The notes: generated by a model not told the origin, from the letters alone. 64,000 nucleotides of DNA from Pararge aegeria (GCF_905163445.1 NC_053190.1:13828501-13892500), one strand, 5' to 3'; counted from the stretch's first letter, positions 44,861-56,954 are shown. A program made the numbers and translations.

Positions 44861-45208
44861 TCATCATGATGATCATCATTTCACCCTGCGGTACACGGTC
44901 CACTGCTGAACATAGGTTTTTCCCACAACGCGCCCCTCAACAGGTCTTCGGCTTTTCTCATCCACCCACTCCCCTTCACTCTCTTCTTTTTAACTCCATC
45001 ATGCTACGCATAGATTTTACGTTTTCCTCTGTAGGAGTTTCCTGGTCCAAGCATGGCTTGCTCATTGCCATTTTAACTTGCTGATGGTTTGGGTTTGCTA
45101 GCTTTATTTTCTGGAAATAGCTACTACTAAATAAATACTCGAAAATAATTATAAAAAATTAAACGCAAAATGTTATGTTTCAAAAACTTTGTGCCTTTTT
45201 GTCATATT

Positions 45209-45697
45209 TCATCATCATCACGATCCCATTACCGGCCAACTTCAGGGTACGGGTCTCCTCTCTGGATGAGATGGGTTTAGGCCGTAGTCTGTCACACTGG
45301 CCAAGTGCGGATTGGTAGACTTCACTCGCCGTTGAGAACATTATGTAGAACTCTGAGGCATGCAGGTTTCTTTACCATGATTTCCTTAACCGTTTAAAGC
45401 ATGTGATTGTTACAGTAAATTTGTAAAGTGGGTAAAAAATTAAACTTTTGATATTCAGGACATTGTGTTCGTGGGTATTTTGATATAAATGCGACTGCAT
45501 TATCGATGCACCTCAGTCCTACATGGACTCGAACGATGCAAAGATACCTCCTTGTGTCTAAGTAGTTTATCATGATAATTAAATTGCTTACATTGAAAAC
45601 GCACATAACTCCGAAAAGTCACTGGTGCGTGTCGGGACTCAAAACGGGCACCACGAAAGGAAAGCCGATGCTATACCCACTAGTCTATCACCGCTTC
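45209..45697 (-). repeat. SINE family B, split by a 170 bp insertion
   Basis: Tail and body at 45209-45412 (CATCATCATCACG...GCCAAGTGCGGATTGG) and head at 45588-45697 (AAAACGCACATAACTCCG...CTATCACCGCT). The sequence in between is foreign to the family and unidentified. Confidence 0.72.
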
Positions 45698-46321
45698 ATG
45701 TCATATGTAAAAGAATTGACCTCTGGATTGAATCAACTATCTGGAAGAATTGAATGGATCTACTCAGGTGGACCTACTTAAGAACACTTGAAAAAAAAAG
45801 CCCTTTGTATACGTTGTATTTTACCCGTTTCGTTATACTCTAGGTTTATTTATTCTCACTGCTTACAAAGTAGGATCAATCTATTTTAGTTTACCTACCT
45901 ATCGAATTGAAAAAAAAAACACGTCAACGTCAAACAATATAGTGATTTCACATATCAGCGAGCCGATAAATGAATTGTCACATTGTAGGTACACAGAATT
46001 CACATGTGGAGTTAAATCGCGGGGTTCGGAGGAAAAACGAAAGATAAATGGGCAATATTTTCATTGCACCGGTAACTGATCGTGTGTTGACTCAGCGTAG
46101 TGGAAAATATGGAGGGAATCATTCCGATCGTAGATTGGTAAATCCAATTGGATGATCGTTTTGAAAGGTTCGTTAAAATATTATCTAGGTGTTTTTTTTT
46201 TTGCGACTATTTCATGTGTTTTTTGTTCGGTGACTGAGGAATGATTTAGTTATAACTTTCATCTATCTAAGTGCTGTTGGATTATGCCGAAAAAATTACA
46301 GGTCCACGATCGTAGAACTTA

Positions 46322-46455
46322 TTTGTTTGTTTGAAGTCTTTATTGCACACACACATTTTATACAAATAAAACACAAATACAGAAGAAACTTAGATAATAA
46401 AATAGAGCGTGCAAAGGCGGTCTTATCACTAAAGCGATCTCTTCCAGACAACCTT
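46322..46455 (-). repeat. LINE family H 3' end
   Basis: GTCTTTATTGCACACACACA...GTGCAAAGGCGGTCTTATC...AAGCGATCTCTTCCAGACAACC, minus strand. Confidence 0.6.
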
Positions 46456-46709
46456 TGACGTTAGGATAAACGACTTGTCTGAAGATCACGCACGTATTAT
46501 CTATTTGAGCATACAATACATTTATCTACTTTATTGTATACTATTCTGTACTGTAGCCACTCGTGATTTACCTAGGTAGGTACTTCTTAGGCCAATTTTG
46601 ATCGTGCCTAACTCTTTTTATTTCGTAAGTAAGTAAATACTAAGAAAGGCTTTAACTGAGAACACCTTTCAAATATAAGCGCGTGATAAATACTGATTTT
46701 GAAACTCAA

Positions 46710-46987
46710 CTTATCATCATCAGATAAACCCATTATCGGCCCACCACAGGGCACGGGCCTTACAGGCCAGTGAGAAGGGTTAAAGCCGTAGTTCACCATG
46801 CTGGCCCAGTGCTGATTGGTGGGCTCCAGACGCCTTTGTGAATATGAAGAACTTTCAGGTTTCAATATGTTTTGCTTCACAGTTGAAGCAATTGATATTT
46901 TAATTGCTTAAAACGTATAGGTGGGATTCGAACTCGGCCTCCTGAAAGTGAAGTTTAAGTCCTGCCCACTGTGTTACCAACGCTTTA
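46710..46987 (-). repeat. SINE family B
   Basis: CATCATCAGATAAACCCATTATCGGCCC tail, body with GGCCCAGTGCTGATTGGTGG, head with TTCGAACTCGGCC. Confidence 0.78.
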
Positions 46988-47174
46988 TTGAAGAACTATT
47001 ACGACGTTATACCTTATTCATTAGCTAATTTAAAGACTGAGGGACTCATCCTCAGCTCAGGCTTTGAAGTAGCCAACGCTCGCCTTTCGATATAAGCTTC
47101 GCACCAGATCAGACCAGAGAATATTCAGAAATTATAACCTTTTTCTATAGTAGGTAATTATAAATAACTTTTTC

Positions 47175-47410
47175 TATAGTAGTTGCGAGGGACACGTCCT
47201 ATAAGGAGATTCCTGAGTCCATCCATGAGGCGTAGGTGCTAGGCCTCATGTGCACGCAATAACACCTTTCAGACCCGAATTCAGCAATGCTGCTTGGCAA
47301 TAGCAATGCTGTTTTGCGGCAAAAACAAAACAAGCGTGCCATGATACTATCACCATGCTGGCACCGCCCTTAGACGCGCTCGAGCTCTGGCACGACAAGC
47401 TCTACTGCTA
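47175..47410 (+). repeat. Family J repeat, diverged
   Basis: GGACACGTCCTATAAGGAG...GCGTAGGTGCTAGGCC...CAGCAATGCTGCTTGGC...CACCATGCTGGC. An older plus-strand relative of 57550-57830. Confidence 0.45.
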
Positions 47411-47629
47411 CTAGACTATCTCCCTTTTATAGAATCTCGGTTTTTAACACTGCGCAAGAGAAGTCGGTTTCTTTATTAATAGGAAATTCTGTTTTTTTAG
47501 TGGAATGATTGATTGAATTGTCAATATATATACCTACAACAAGTAAAAGTAAAATGTCTCTAAGACTTATCTGTGAAACCGAAAACTTAACAGTTTTTTA
47601 GTGAACCTCTGCCATAGTTTTACTTAACA

Positions 47630-47816
47630 ATTGTTCATTGTAAAGTCAACATCTCCTGAGGATGCTCAGGTTTCGGAGCGAAACGTGCGTAGGGGGTATA
47701 TTGCCGAAGATCTGTTTGGTGTGGAGTATAAGGATTGAAGAAATTATAAATTACACCACACAGATTCTCCTGCTTTTCTATAGGAGTATAGCAAATTAAG
47801 CTTAATTTTGATAATT
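47630..47816 (+). repeat. Repeat with hammerhead-like core, copy 1 (Penelope-like?)
   Basis: Contains CTGAGGA, a near-perfect hairpin GCTCAGGTTTCGGAGC, then GAAAC (47656-47685), followed by GCCGAAGATCTGTTTGGTGTGG and ATTACACCACACAGATTCTC. CTGANGA-hairpin-GAAA is the hammerhead ribozyme core arrangement carried by Penelope-like retroelements. No coding part is present. Copy 2 lies inverted at 58510-58745. Confidence 0.5.
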
Positions 47817-48016
47817 ACACACATCGCCATCTAGTCCCAAAGTAAGCGTAGCTTGTGTTATGGGTACTAAGATAACTGATGAATAATTTTTATGAATAAT
47901 ATACATAAATACTTATAATATATAGATAAACACCCAGACACAAATATTGTCTAGTTGTGGGAATCGAACCCACGGTCAGGATTCAGGGTCGCTGCCCACT
48001 GCGCCAATCGGCCGTC
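47817..48016 (-). repeat. tRNA-derived SINE, family A
   Basis: From ACACATCGCCATCTAG to GCGCCAATCGGCCGTC; B box GGTTCGATTCCC on the minus strand; a small deletion removes part of the CAGACACTGAAAAAC block. It abuts the end of the hammerhead-like repeat. Confidence 0.82.
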
Positions 48017-48379
48017 AAACAACTTTTACTATTAGGTACGCGTCACGTAGCGTAGGTACTATGCGCGTGTCGGTCTTTTATCAACAATAGGGTTGTCATA
48101 AGTAAAAATAGAATGTTTTGATTTCGATTGTATGTTTCATTTGATTTAATATCTTTACAGAGTGATTCCTTATGAAATATACTTATACATTCTTCAATAT
48201 TATTTCGTAATTCTGTTACTCATTGTATATATATATATTACATAGCCTACCAGGTTGTAAGTAAAAAAACATCGCGTATAAACAGAGCAACACTCCGTCA
48301 TCATGTGTATCAACCTGAGGCGAGGGTAGTAACATATCACAATATATTTATAACAATATAGTATTTGTAAGACAACATA

Positions 48380-48868
48380 TTAGTCTTTATAAACAAAAAG
48401 TGGACATAAACAGTCGACTTACAAGAAATGGTCATAAATTAGTGTCATCTGCATATCGTCTGCGTAAGGTGCAGGGATCATTTGTGGGATTGAGTATACG
48501 CTTTTATAATATGATTCCTAAGGTGATTTTGGACCTGCCAATGCACAAGTTTAAAGAATTTGTTAAAACACATTTATTACAGCGAGGTTACTTACTATAC
48601 AATTGATGATTTTTTTAATGACAAGGTTGCTTGGAAGCATCCGGCTCCGCTTTCAGCTCTCACAAGATAGAAAAATGAATGTTAAAATGCAAAATGTAAA
48701 TTGTTGATGTTGGAAAAGAGCAACTGCTGAGTTTCTTGCCGGCTTCTTCTCGGTAGAATCTGCCTTCCGAACCGGTGGTAGAATCACTACAAACAGACAG
48801 ACTTGACGTTTCAAAAGTGCTTATATTAGGCCTACTTGAAATAAATGAATTTTGAATTTTGAATTTTA
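48380..48868 (+). pseudogene. 5'-truncated LINE, family F (RT polyprotein C-terminus)
   Basis: Frame 48400-48606 encodes NGHKLVSSAYRLRKVQGSFV, LSIRFYNMIPKVILDLPMHK and FKEFVKTHLLQRGYLL, then stop: the last 68 residues of a Jockey/CR1-type LINE protein. The 3' UTR follows (GTTTCTTGCCGGCTTCTTCTCGG, CCGAACCGGTGG) to TTTTGAATTTTGAATTTT at 48850-48868. Inactive. Confidence 0.78.
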
Positions 48869-49029
48869 ACTCTATGGGCGTAGGTGTTAAGCCTTATATG
48901 CCATTACAAACACGCCATTCAGACCACATATAGTTAAGGCAGCTTGGTAAACGGACATAAGAATGGCGGTAGTACTTACCCGGACGAGCTCTGCCAGTCT
49001 AGTTCAACTAGAACGTAATCGTGATCTCG

Positions 49030-49270
49030 TTAAAGACAAGTGAAATAACAAATTAGCGGGGTGAGCATATGGACACGCGGCGACTCCCTCGGGGCCCGGC
49101 GTTGTTCTCCGCTGACGGATTGCCGCGCGATCGCCTGTGACACGCCGCGCGCCTCCTCCCGGGGTGACAGACATGTGTCGCTAACACTTTGTTCCCGTAC
49201 CGATAACACTGATAAAAGTCGCCGAACGTCACTGATGAAAGTAGATATTTTTATTGCGATATAGGAAGGG
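49030..49270. other. GC-rich island 1, possible regulatory DNA
   Basis: About 49062-49170 is strikingly GC- and CpG-rich (GGCGACTCCCTCGGGGCCCGG, CGCCGCGCGCCTCCTCCCGG) in an AT-rich desert. Open frames on both strands here overlap each other and have no family match, so I do not call a gene. Confidence 0.35.
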
Positions 49271-49419
49271 CACCAATACAAGACAATCGATTTAGGACCT
49301 ACATCATCATTTGATGAGTGTCGAATAGTTTACTAGCAAAATTGCTCTTGAAAAAAACAGTTTAAGGTTTCCGATATTGTCAGAAACAGTGTTCAAAAAC
49401 TTACTATTTTCATAAAGTC

Positions 49420-49550
49420 GGTGAAGGATAACAACTTGAGGAACCCTGCATGCCTCAGGATTATCCATAAAAGCGGACTAAGGCCTAAACCCTTCTCATT
49501 CCGAGTACTCTGTAGCGGGCTGGGAATGAGTTGTTAATAATGATGATGCT
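49420..49550 (+). repeat. SINE family B, 3' part
   Basis: GGAACCCTGCATGCCTCAGGA...GACTAAGGCCTAAACCCTTC...AATGATGATG. Confidence 0.68.
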
Positions 49551-49559
49551 GCCTTTTTG

Positions 49560-50630
49560 CTGATGCGATAATAATCCGTGAACCTATTTGACCTTAAAAA
49601 CAAGCACAGCTGATACTTACCTATAGTTGTCACTACTTGATTGTTACGGTTTTTATAATTATTCCTGATTTCAGGTAAAAGAGTATGAAAAAAGTTTTCA
49701 TTATTATTTATTTATAAATTTATTTTTACATCTGGTAACCAAGTACAGTTCCTGCACTAACTAGATGGAAATACATTTTTTTGGGATAACTATAACACGA
49801 ATGAATGAAAGATGACATTACAGTTATATTAATATAGTGTACTGTCGCACTCTGCGATTTTTTAAAGAGGCGTTAATTCGTCAGTCAAGATGCTGTGTGG
49901 CGTTCCTTTTGTAGAAATAACTATTTATTTTAATGATTTCAGTACAATTATGCTCCTATCTACTTACCTTTTTATTCTGATTAGTGACCCAATCGAACTG
50001 CAAACATTTTCCATTTGATGTAAACATTTAAAAACAAACAAAAAGAATAAATATTTAACTTAACACCTACCGATCGTGATCAAATAGGGTTGGCAAAAAT
50101 TATACAAATGGCAATATTGTAATCGCATCATGTCGCTAATCGTCCATTAGCATAAATCCGAAATGCATCTTACGAGCCCCGCCCACCGACAGATGTAAAC
50201 CTTATACGACTTTAATACGTGTTCCGTATGCTAATATTAAAAAAAAAAACTATACAGAACATTGTAAACTATTTTTTATGAATGTAAAAAAAGTCGTGGG
50301 CACGCGCGGGTTAATCCTACGAACGTAAATCTTTTTTACTTTTGCTTTTGTGTAACGTTTTTTGAATTACTCGAACATTTTTTTCGTTCGGTAAAAACAA
50401 TAAAAAATACGATTAGAATATTTTATGGCTTTATATTTTTAGATACACGTTTGCCAGCGGTGACTTTGAAAATACTACTGATAGGTAGGTATATTATGTT
50501 TCTATTTGTTTATTGTTACTTTCTTTAAGGTAGGTAGCTAAGATATAAATACGCAAAAACATCTTTGTGTTTCCAATTTTTTATTTTTTAATACGCTGTT
50601 TTTTTATTTAGTCTAAGACGGAATCAACCT
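49560..50630. other. Intergenic, no feature supported
   Basis: AT-rich spacer without a recognisable repeat or exon. Confidence 0.4.
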
Positions 50631-50639
50631 ACCCTGTTA

Positions 50640-51060
50640 TCAATATGGTCTATGGAACGCATAACCTTTATAGGTTTCTATGCGACATGGTACTGGAACG
50701 CTACATCGCTTGGCGCTACATCTTTCTCTGTACGGCGGTAACTAGCCGTGGCCGAAGTCTCCCACGCCAAAAACTTACAGTCTTTAATTAATAAAAGCAC
50801 CTTTATTAAGTTCGTATAGCTTTTGTGTCAAAGCTCGTCCAGGGAAGTACCGCCATGTTTGAGCAGCATTGTTGCGATGCTGTGTAGAACGTGGTTGCGA
50901 TGATGGACACAGGCACATGAGGCGGTGATGGACACAAGGCGGCATGTTACAGGAAGAGTTAGTTCCTTGCATACCCTGCTTAGTGTTGCCTTGTTTATAG
51001 GCAATTGTTTTTTTAACCAACAGGTGGGCCATCTGATTGGTCCGTCAACTAACACTATGA
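50640..51060 (-). repeat. Families I and J, adjacent fragments
   Basis: GGTACTGGAACGCTACATCGC...TAACTAGCCGTGGCCGAAG (family I) and AAGCTCGTCCAGGGAAGTACCGCCATG...CAACAGGTGGGCCATCTGATTGG (family J). The same order, I then J, is seen at 57355-57830, so both may be parts of one larger element. Confidence 0.5.
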
Positions 51061-51079
51061 AAAATATATTTATAAAATT

Positions 51080-51225
51080 TAAAATTTAAAATTCATTTAT
51101 TTCAAGCAGGCCTAGTTTATAGGCACTTTTGAAACTTCAAGTCAGTCTGTTTGTTGTGACTCTGCCACCGGTTCGAAAGGCACATTCTACTGAAAAGAGC
51201 CGGCAAGAAACTCAGCAGATTGAGT
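51080..51225 (-). repeat. LINE family F 3' UTR
   Basis: AAAATTCATTTATTTCAAGCAGGCC...GACTCTGCCACCGGTTCG...AGCCGGCAAGAAACTCAGCAG. The inverse of 48720-48868. Confidence 0.72.
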
Positions 51226-51229
51226 GCGG

Positions 51230-52870
51230 GTTGGTGGGCTAAAGCGTGTGCCGATAAACCAGAGGTTAAATCCTTTGAATACTGTCGGCTGGCAGAACGG
51301 GTTTTACTTTTAATTATTTCATCAATAATATTCAGTAAGTGGATACAAGCAAGTGGTTAAATAGGTCTCTCACCTTTTATGAGTTTTTTACCCCTGTATG
51401 AATTTGCACCCATTATAATTATGCAACTAAGAATTATATATCTACTTATACAACGTCTGCTTCTTCATAGCATCGTCGTAAACGATCACGTAATTTTGTT
51501 TTCTATTCATGTACTTAGTGTTACATTTTATTTTAATTCCTATTTTATTATATTTTGGTTTTGTTTAGTATTTGATGTGTTTTTATATCGGCATTTTTGC
51601 CTGATTCAAATAAAAAAATAGATAAAGGTACAGCATAACATAAAAATTACCTATCATATTTTAAGTCCGCCTACCGGTATCGGAGCGGCTTGGCGTGAAG
51701 GAATGTATGTGCTCAAAAACCCTTTCTTAGATAAAGAAGGAGGCCTGTTTTACTAAATAACTACATATTTTTGTGTACAGTATGTTTTATAAATAAAAAA
51801 ACCAATGCAGTAAAATAAATAAAAGCAAACACAGTAAAGGGTCTTTCTATATACAGAAAGAGAGAGGGTTCTTATTATTTTCGTAACCATTTGAAATTAA
51901 TTTTACGCTATAAGTAACAAAAAGATTGTTAGAAAAGTAAGAAATATAGACATCTGCAAAGATAAACAGTATCTCAAATAGTTTGAAACAATGGTATTCC
52001 ATATCGAACCCCATTATAATTAACTAATGCACAGAGAATAAGTTATAAATCTAGGTAGTAATTAAGTAAATAAATAAATCAAAAGGCCCGGCAGTAAGGC
52101 CGATACCTAATGTTCAAATATTTACACACAGTTTCGTTAGCACGCTCAATTTCCAGTAACAAATTGCACTAGCATGCATAACTAATACTTCGTTATATTT
52201 CACGAAATTCCGTACAATAGCGGGGTAGGTATCTTGTAGGTGTTTTAATAGGGTTGGCAACTGTATCCTTTTTTTATTTTTTTATCGTTTTTTTGTTTTA
52301 GCAGCGGTCTGTCAAAAATTGCTCACTATTGAGTATTGTAAATATATGTAAGGAGGTAATTGTCCAATAGAATGTCATAATTATTATACTATGCTGTGTC
52401 CGTTTTCAAGATGCAAGGTATATGTGCCAAATATAATCAAGATTAGTTTCTAGATTATGTATCATTTGTGACAACTTTGATAAACTAGACAGCGAGTCAT
52501 CGTAAAGTACCCAAGCGCCATCAGTTAGCAACTGTCAGATAAATTACGTAAAATTTGGGCACTTGATCAAGTTTCACACAGACAAACTTACACATATATA
52601 AGTAATAGAAGTAAATTTCTATTTGTAGGAATTATCTCATAACCTTAACCAACTTCATTGCAGCTGCTGAATCTGCTCAAATGCTTAAGCGTCGTAAGTA
52701 CTCCGTTATTTGTAATGACTACGGCGCTTGCGTTTAAGACGGTCAAAATTTTAGTAACATCGTGTCCCAAAAATTTGTCTTGACGTCTGGTGACCCAAGA
52801 GCTAGCGCTAATGTAGCCCAACGGCTAAGTCTAGCAATTCAAAGGGGCAATAGCGCCAGCATAAGTGCTG
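51230..52870. other. Intergenic, no gene seen
   Basis: The 80-residue open frame at 51379-51621 is hydrophobic but AT-driven, with no family match. Otherwise featureless. Confidence 0.4.
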
Positions 52871-53244
52871 AGTGAAGAGTTAGACGGCTTATATTTGTTT
52901 CAAATATTAATTTTAGTTTGTTATTATTATTATGTGTCTTCTAGTAGGAATTATATTTAGGCCTACTTGAAACAAATTATACACTTCAATGTATGACGTT
53001 ATTAGTATGTATTGTTCGATATCAACGTTAAGGTGCGCCATGACTAAGGTTTTTAGGTTCGCAAAAGGCGACAGCCCTAGTTAAGGGGATGATTAATCAC
53101 GCTACATGAATATGCATGAGTGTTAAGGCTGTCAGGTGCGGGCCCACCTTTAAATATCAAATTCAACATGTAGGCGCTTACACGGGGCCATGAAGCGAAA
53201 TATTTTGTACATATACAATACATAATATACTTAGTATAATGTAC

Positions 53245-53475
53245 AAGCGGTTATAGCGCGATGGTTTGGATTACGGCCTCACTTTTGGGGGGACGGTGTT
53301 CGAGCCCAACAAATCTCAAACTAATCTCTCTAAAAGAGTTCTCCATAAAGTTCTCCGAGGTGTGTGAAGTCTACCAATTACCTAATTACCGCACTGGGCC
53401 AGCGTGGTGAACTGCGGCCTACACCTTGCTTTTTCTTAGAGGAGACTCGTCTTAAGTTTGGTTTATAATAATAAG
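53245..53475 (+). repeat. SINE family B, with a trailing fragment
   Basis: GCGGTTATAGCGCGATGGTTTGG head, degenerate B box TGTTCGAGCCC, body CCGCACTGGGCCAGCGTGG. Another piece (GATGTCATCAGTTTATCACTGC) follows to 53545. Confidence 0.7.
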
Positions 53476-53654
53476 TAAGATGCTCAGATCCACCGATGTG
53501 AGTGATGCCGAATTTTTAACCACGATGTCATCAGTTTATCACTGCTTTGTGTAACATAGTAGGCAGTGGCGTAGAGTTTCTTGGAGGGGCCCTGTATCAA
53601 AATTAGTTGGGTTACAAAAATGCGTGCATTTAATTAAAATAAATATTTACTGAT

Positions 53655-53700
53655 CAAGTCAAAGTCAAAGTCAAAAATCTCTTTATTAAAGTGATTTTTC
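53655..53700 (-). repeat. LINE family E tail
   Basis: AGTCAAAGTCAAAGTCAAAA then TCTCTTTATT; only the extreme 3' end remains. Confidence 0.65.
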
Positions 53701-54877
53701 CACTTTTACTTGGCACCGACTTAAAAATGTTGTAGAAAATATTAATTTTTAGCTTTTTAGTAGTAGTTTAAAATTTTTTATTTAGGTATGTTTTTTCCCG
53801 GTACATTTTACTTATTTTTGGGTTAGGGGTCTCTGTAGCCTGGGGGGCCCGTATGATCGATACGCCTGATACGATGATAGTAGGTACTTAAATAATAATA
53901 GTTTTCTGAATGTCAGAAAAAAAAAAGTGTTTTTTTATTCTAACAAAATAGTTGGGCACATAAAAGTCGTAAAGGTTGCCGTGTCTTAATTATTAAACTA
54001 CGTGCCATTGATGCCTGGATGAACTAGTAAGTCATATAACCTAAATAAGCTATAATCAAAAAAAGTTTATATTATAACTCGCTCTAGAATACCTATTCTA
54101 TTTAAATATTTCTAACCAACATTCAAATGACTTTTATAATTAAACTTTGTGTTCATGCTTTATGTGAGCATATTAACTTCTTAAAGTATTTATATTCTGC
54201 AATAATTCAGATTAGATAGAAGCTATACGCTTAAAGCAGTATTATTTTAAAATGTGCGTTTTAATTGATTTACTTACCTGAAATATTTCCAACCGATATT
54301 CAAATGACTTTCAATAATATATCCAATACATTCGAAATAAATCCAAATAATTTACCCACGAAAAACAAAAAGTTCCCATTACAATCGAAAAACGGTCCCA
54401 TTAATAATTGGAAACCGCGAGCGGGCAACACCGCGCGAAATTACGGCCGTCCATTATTATTTCTGTGCGGCATTATCATCTAAATCGCATCGCCACCATT
54501 TACGGTGTTTAGGTATTTGCACACTATTGTTAGTGGCGTTGTGTATAAAATAAACATTTGTTATGGCAGAAGGGACCGGGCACAATATCGGAGCGTGTAT
54601 ATCCCGTATTACCATTAGAATGGAGCCGGCTGATGTATGGCCGCCTGTATTACTCCAGGTTGGGCGAGTTTGGATTTTAGCTCGCTTAATGCGATTTTAG
54701 TGTTCTTTTTTTGAAAAAAAAGCGTTTTTTTGAAGTTAAACTTCTTTAGAATCATTGTGATTTCTAACTCGATGAAACGGAACAATAAGTCCATAGAGAA
54801 AAAAACACTTAAATGTATAGAATTCAGTCGGCGAGGGAATGAGATAGAATACATTACACATTAAGTTTCCTATTTAA

Positions 54878-54891
54878 GTTACCAAGGAAAC
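54878..54891 (+). promoter_or_regulatory. X-box-like (RFX) site 1
   Basis: GTTACCAAGGAAAC fits the RFX-factor X-box half-site layout (GTNRCC, short spacer, RGNAAC). Confidence 0.35.
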
Positions 54892-54968
54892 CGAATAATA
54901 TCTAGATAAAGAAACAAACACATAAATGTATCGGATAGAAATCATAATACATTTTTTTACCTATTCTA

Positions 54969-54982
54969 GTTACCATGGAAAC
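54969..54982 (+). promoter_or_regulatory. X-box-like (RFX) site 2
   Basis: GTTACCATGGAAAC, 91 bases after site 1 in the same orientation. The two lie in similar contexts (TTTCCTATTTAA / TTACCTATTCTA before them). Confidence 0.4.
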
Positions 54983-56074
54983 TAAATAGTAAACCTTACA
55001 TTTATCCTACTTTACGTAGACTACTTTTCAGAAGTTACACTTCTGCCGTGTGTGAATAAATTGCACAGCATTTTTTTTTTCAATGGTAAGATCTACATTG
55101 GATCTAGTAGTAGATATGTATGTCATAACCGCTCATCAATGGCTAGGAATTGTTTAAGTGATTATTGATGAGAAACATCTTTTGCGCATAACGCGCAGTA
55201 AAAAATAAAAGTGTGCCACGGTAAACTTACTTCTTTAAGCTTTCTGTGAGCATATTTAATTCTTTAAGTATTTATATTCTGTTATTATAACTGTTATTAA
55301 TGTTATTATAAAAGTTAATAACGTTCAGATAGTATTTATATATATTATAGTAAACTGTACGCTTAAAGCGAAAAATGTGAATTTTATGTAAGAAAAACAC
55401 AATAGACACTTTTAACAATATTCGGCTAGTCCCGGAATTTTAAGCTGTAATATTTTAATATTGTTTTAGGTCCTGTTTCACTTTTAATATAATCCATATT
55501 TTAGAAAATAAGAACAACATTAAAATAACAATATCAAAATATTACTGCTTTAAATTCTGAGATTAGGCGAAAGTTTTTAACTGTGTGTCTGTTGTGTTTT
55601 CCTTTCAGTACCAGCCCGGTGTTAGGAAGTCGGTGGTGTTTGAGCCGTCGGTCCCGGTTATTACCACTTACTTGTGGTATTTGCTCTAAATCCATATCTC
55701 CTATAAGAATGGAGGCCTGTGCCACACAATAGAACGTCAATGGGCTGTGGAAGAAATGGTAGTAGATTTGCGTGGGAGTTTCGCCATGATTTCCTTAAAT
55801 GTACCGAACCAGCTACTTGCACACGTTTGAGTGAACACTAATCAAATCTCAACGAGACGATGCTCATTTTAAATTCACAAAAGAAAACACTCGAGACAAT
55901 TAAATAATAATGCAATCTGGGAATCTGTTTGCTTAGCGCGCGATGACGTAACGGGGGCGAGAGATGAAATCTAAACTTACCCTATTCCCTACACGCATTA
56001 ACCGCTTCAACGCTGACTCAGCGACGAAATGGGTTTATTTGTGTTTGTTTATTTCACTACAAGTTACTAGATTG

Positions 56075-56290
56075 CAATCTAGTGGTAAATGATGATGCAG
56101 TCTATGAACATAGCTGACTGAACCTGTTAGGGGGTAAGTTAATTATATTAAACATATACACCAATTGGTTTCTATACGACATCACAATTGTACGCTAAAT
56201 CCTTAGTTAGGCAGACTAAAACTTTTTACATCTTAACCCCCTTATAAAAGTTGTAAAACGGTTCTACGGCTACGTAATGCTTCATTTTTC
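56075..56290 (-). repeat. Interspersed repeat family I
   Basis: CAAGTTACTAGATTGCAATCTAGTGG...ATGATGCAGTCTATGAAC...ACTGAACCTGTTAGGGGG. Diverged minus-strand copy. Confidence 0.55.
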
Positions 56291-56520
56291 GAATGTCCAA
56301 CTACAGATAGAGAGAAAACATTGTGTAACTGCTCACCAGCTATACAACGTGGTAAATTTAGAAACGTTGTAATTTCTGGTTATTTTATATTCCTAGTATA
56401 TTCTATAGCTCATAGTTATACTCCATAGCTCTCTTCATTGCCCGTTTACTGCCCTACTGTTTTTTTATAAGAATTAAATTCGTACAGCTTTTTAAATCCT
56501 CTTTTATAGAGCAGTATTTA

Positions 56521-56595
56521 AGATCTAAGTGAAATCAAACATATGCCTATATATATATACAGGCATTAGGCATATGTTCGATTTCATTCAGATCT
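56521..56595. repeat. Imperfect 28 bp hairpin
   Basis: AGATCTAAGTGAAATCAAAC... and ...GTTCGATTTCATTCAGATCT are inverted copies around a 19-base loop that is itself AT-repeat-rich. Confidence 0.75.
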
Positions 56596-56954
56596 AAGGA
56601 GGCTTATTTCAATTGTTTAAAAAAGTATTATATAAATAATGTGGACGTTTGTTTCAGAATTATAATCCTTATTTTTAGGACGTTGAAGAATAAACTTTTA
56701 TTTTAAAATAATACTGTGTATAAAATAAGTGACTTTCGTAAGCCCAGGTAGAAATTGTTAACTAGCTAGTTATAGTCAGGTAAGGTGAAAATCGGTCAAA
56801 AATAATAAAATCAATAGCATCATAAAACTGGGACAAAGTGTCCAATATGTTTCAAAAGCGAGTTCAACGACGACCAAACCTTTTTACGGAATAACATAAC
56901 AGAATTTGCGTCGGTCGGATGACACAGGCTTACAGTGAGATGATGGTTGTAAAA

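Larger units (their letters stand above)
54145..55400 (+). repeat. Diverged direct repeat pair flanking possible regulatory DNA
   Basis: GCTTTATGTGAGCATATTAA...AAGTATTTATATTCTG...ACGCTTAAAGC (about 54155-54240) recurs at about 55238-55375 as GCTTTCTGTGAGCATATTTAA... with the same trailing ACGCTTAAAGC. Between them 54400-54660 is GC-richer (CCGCGAGCGGGCAACACCGCG) with a non-convincing open frame. Confidence 0.5.

Noticed and set aside
49030..49281. Gene on either strand in the GC-rich island
   Set aside because: Frames on both strands are open because stop codons are rare in GC-rich DNA; neither matches a family.
54265..54483. 72-residue Asn/Pro-rich frame
   Set aside because: Part of the frame overlaps a small local duplication; no homology seen and no splice context.
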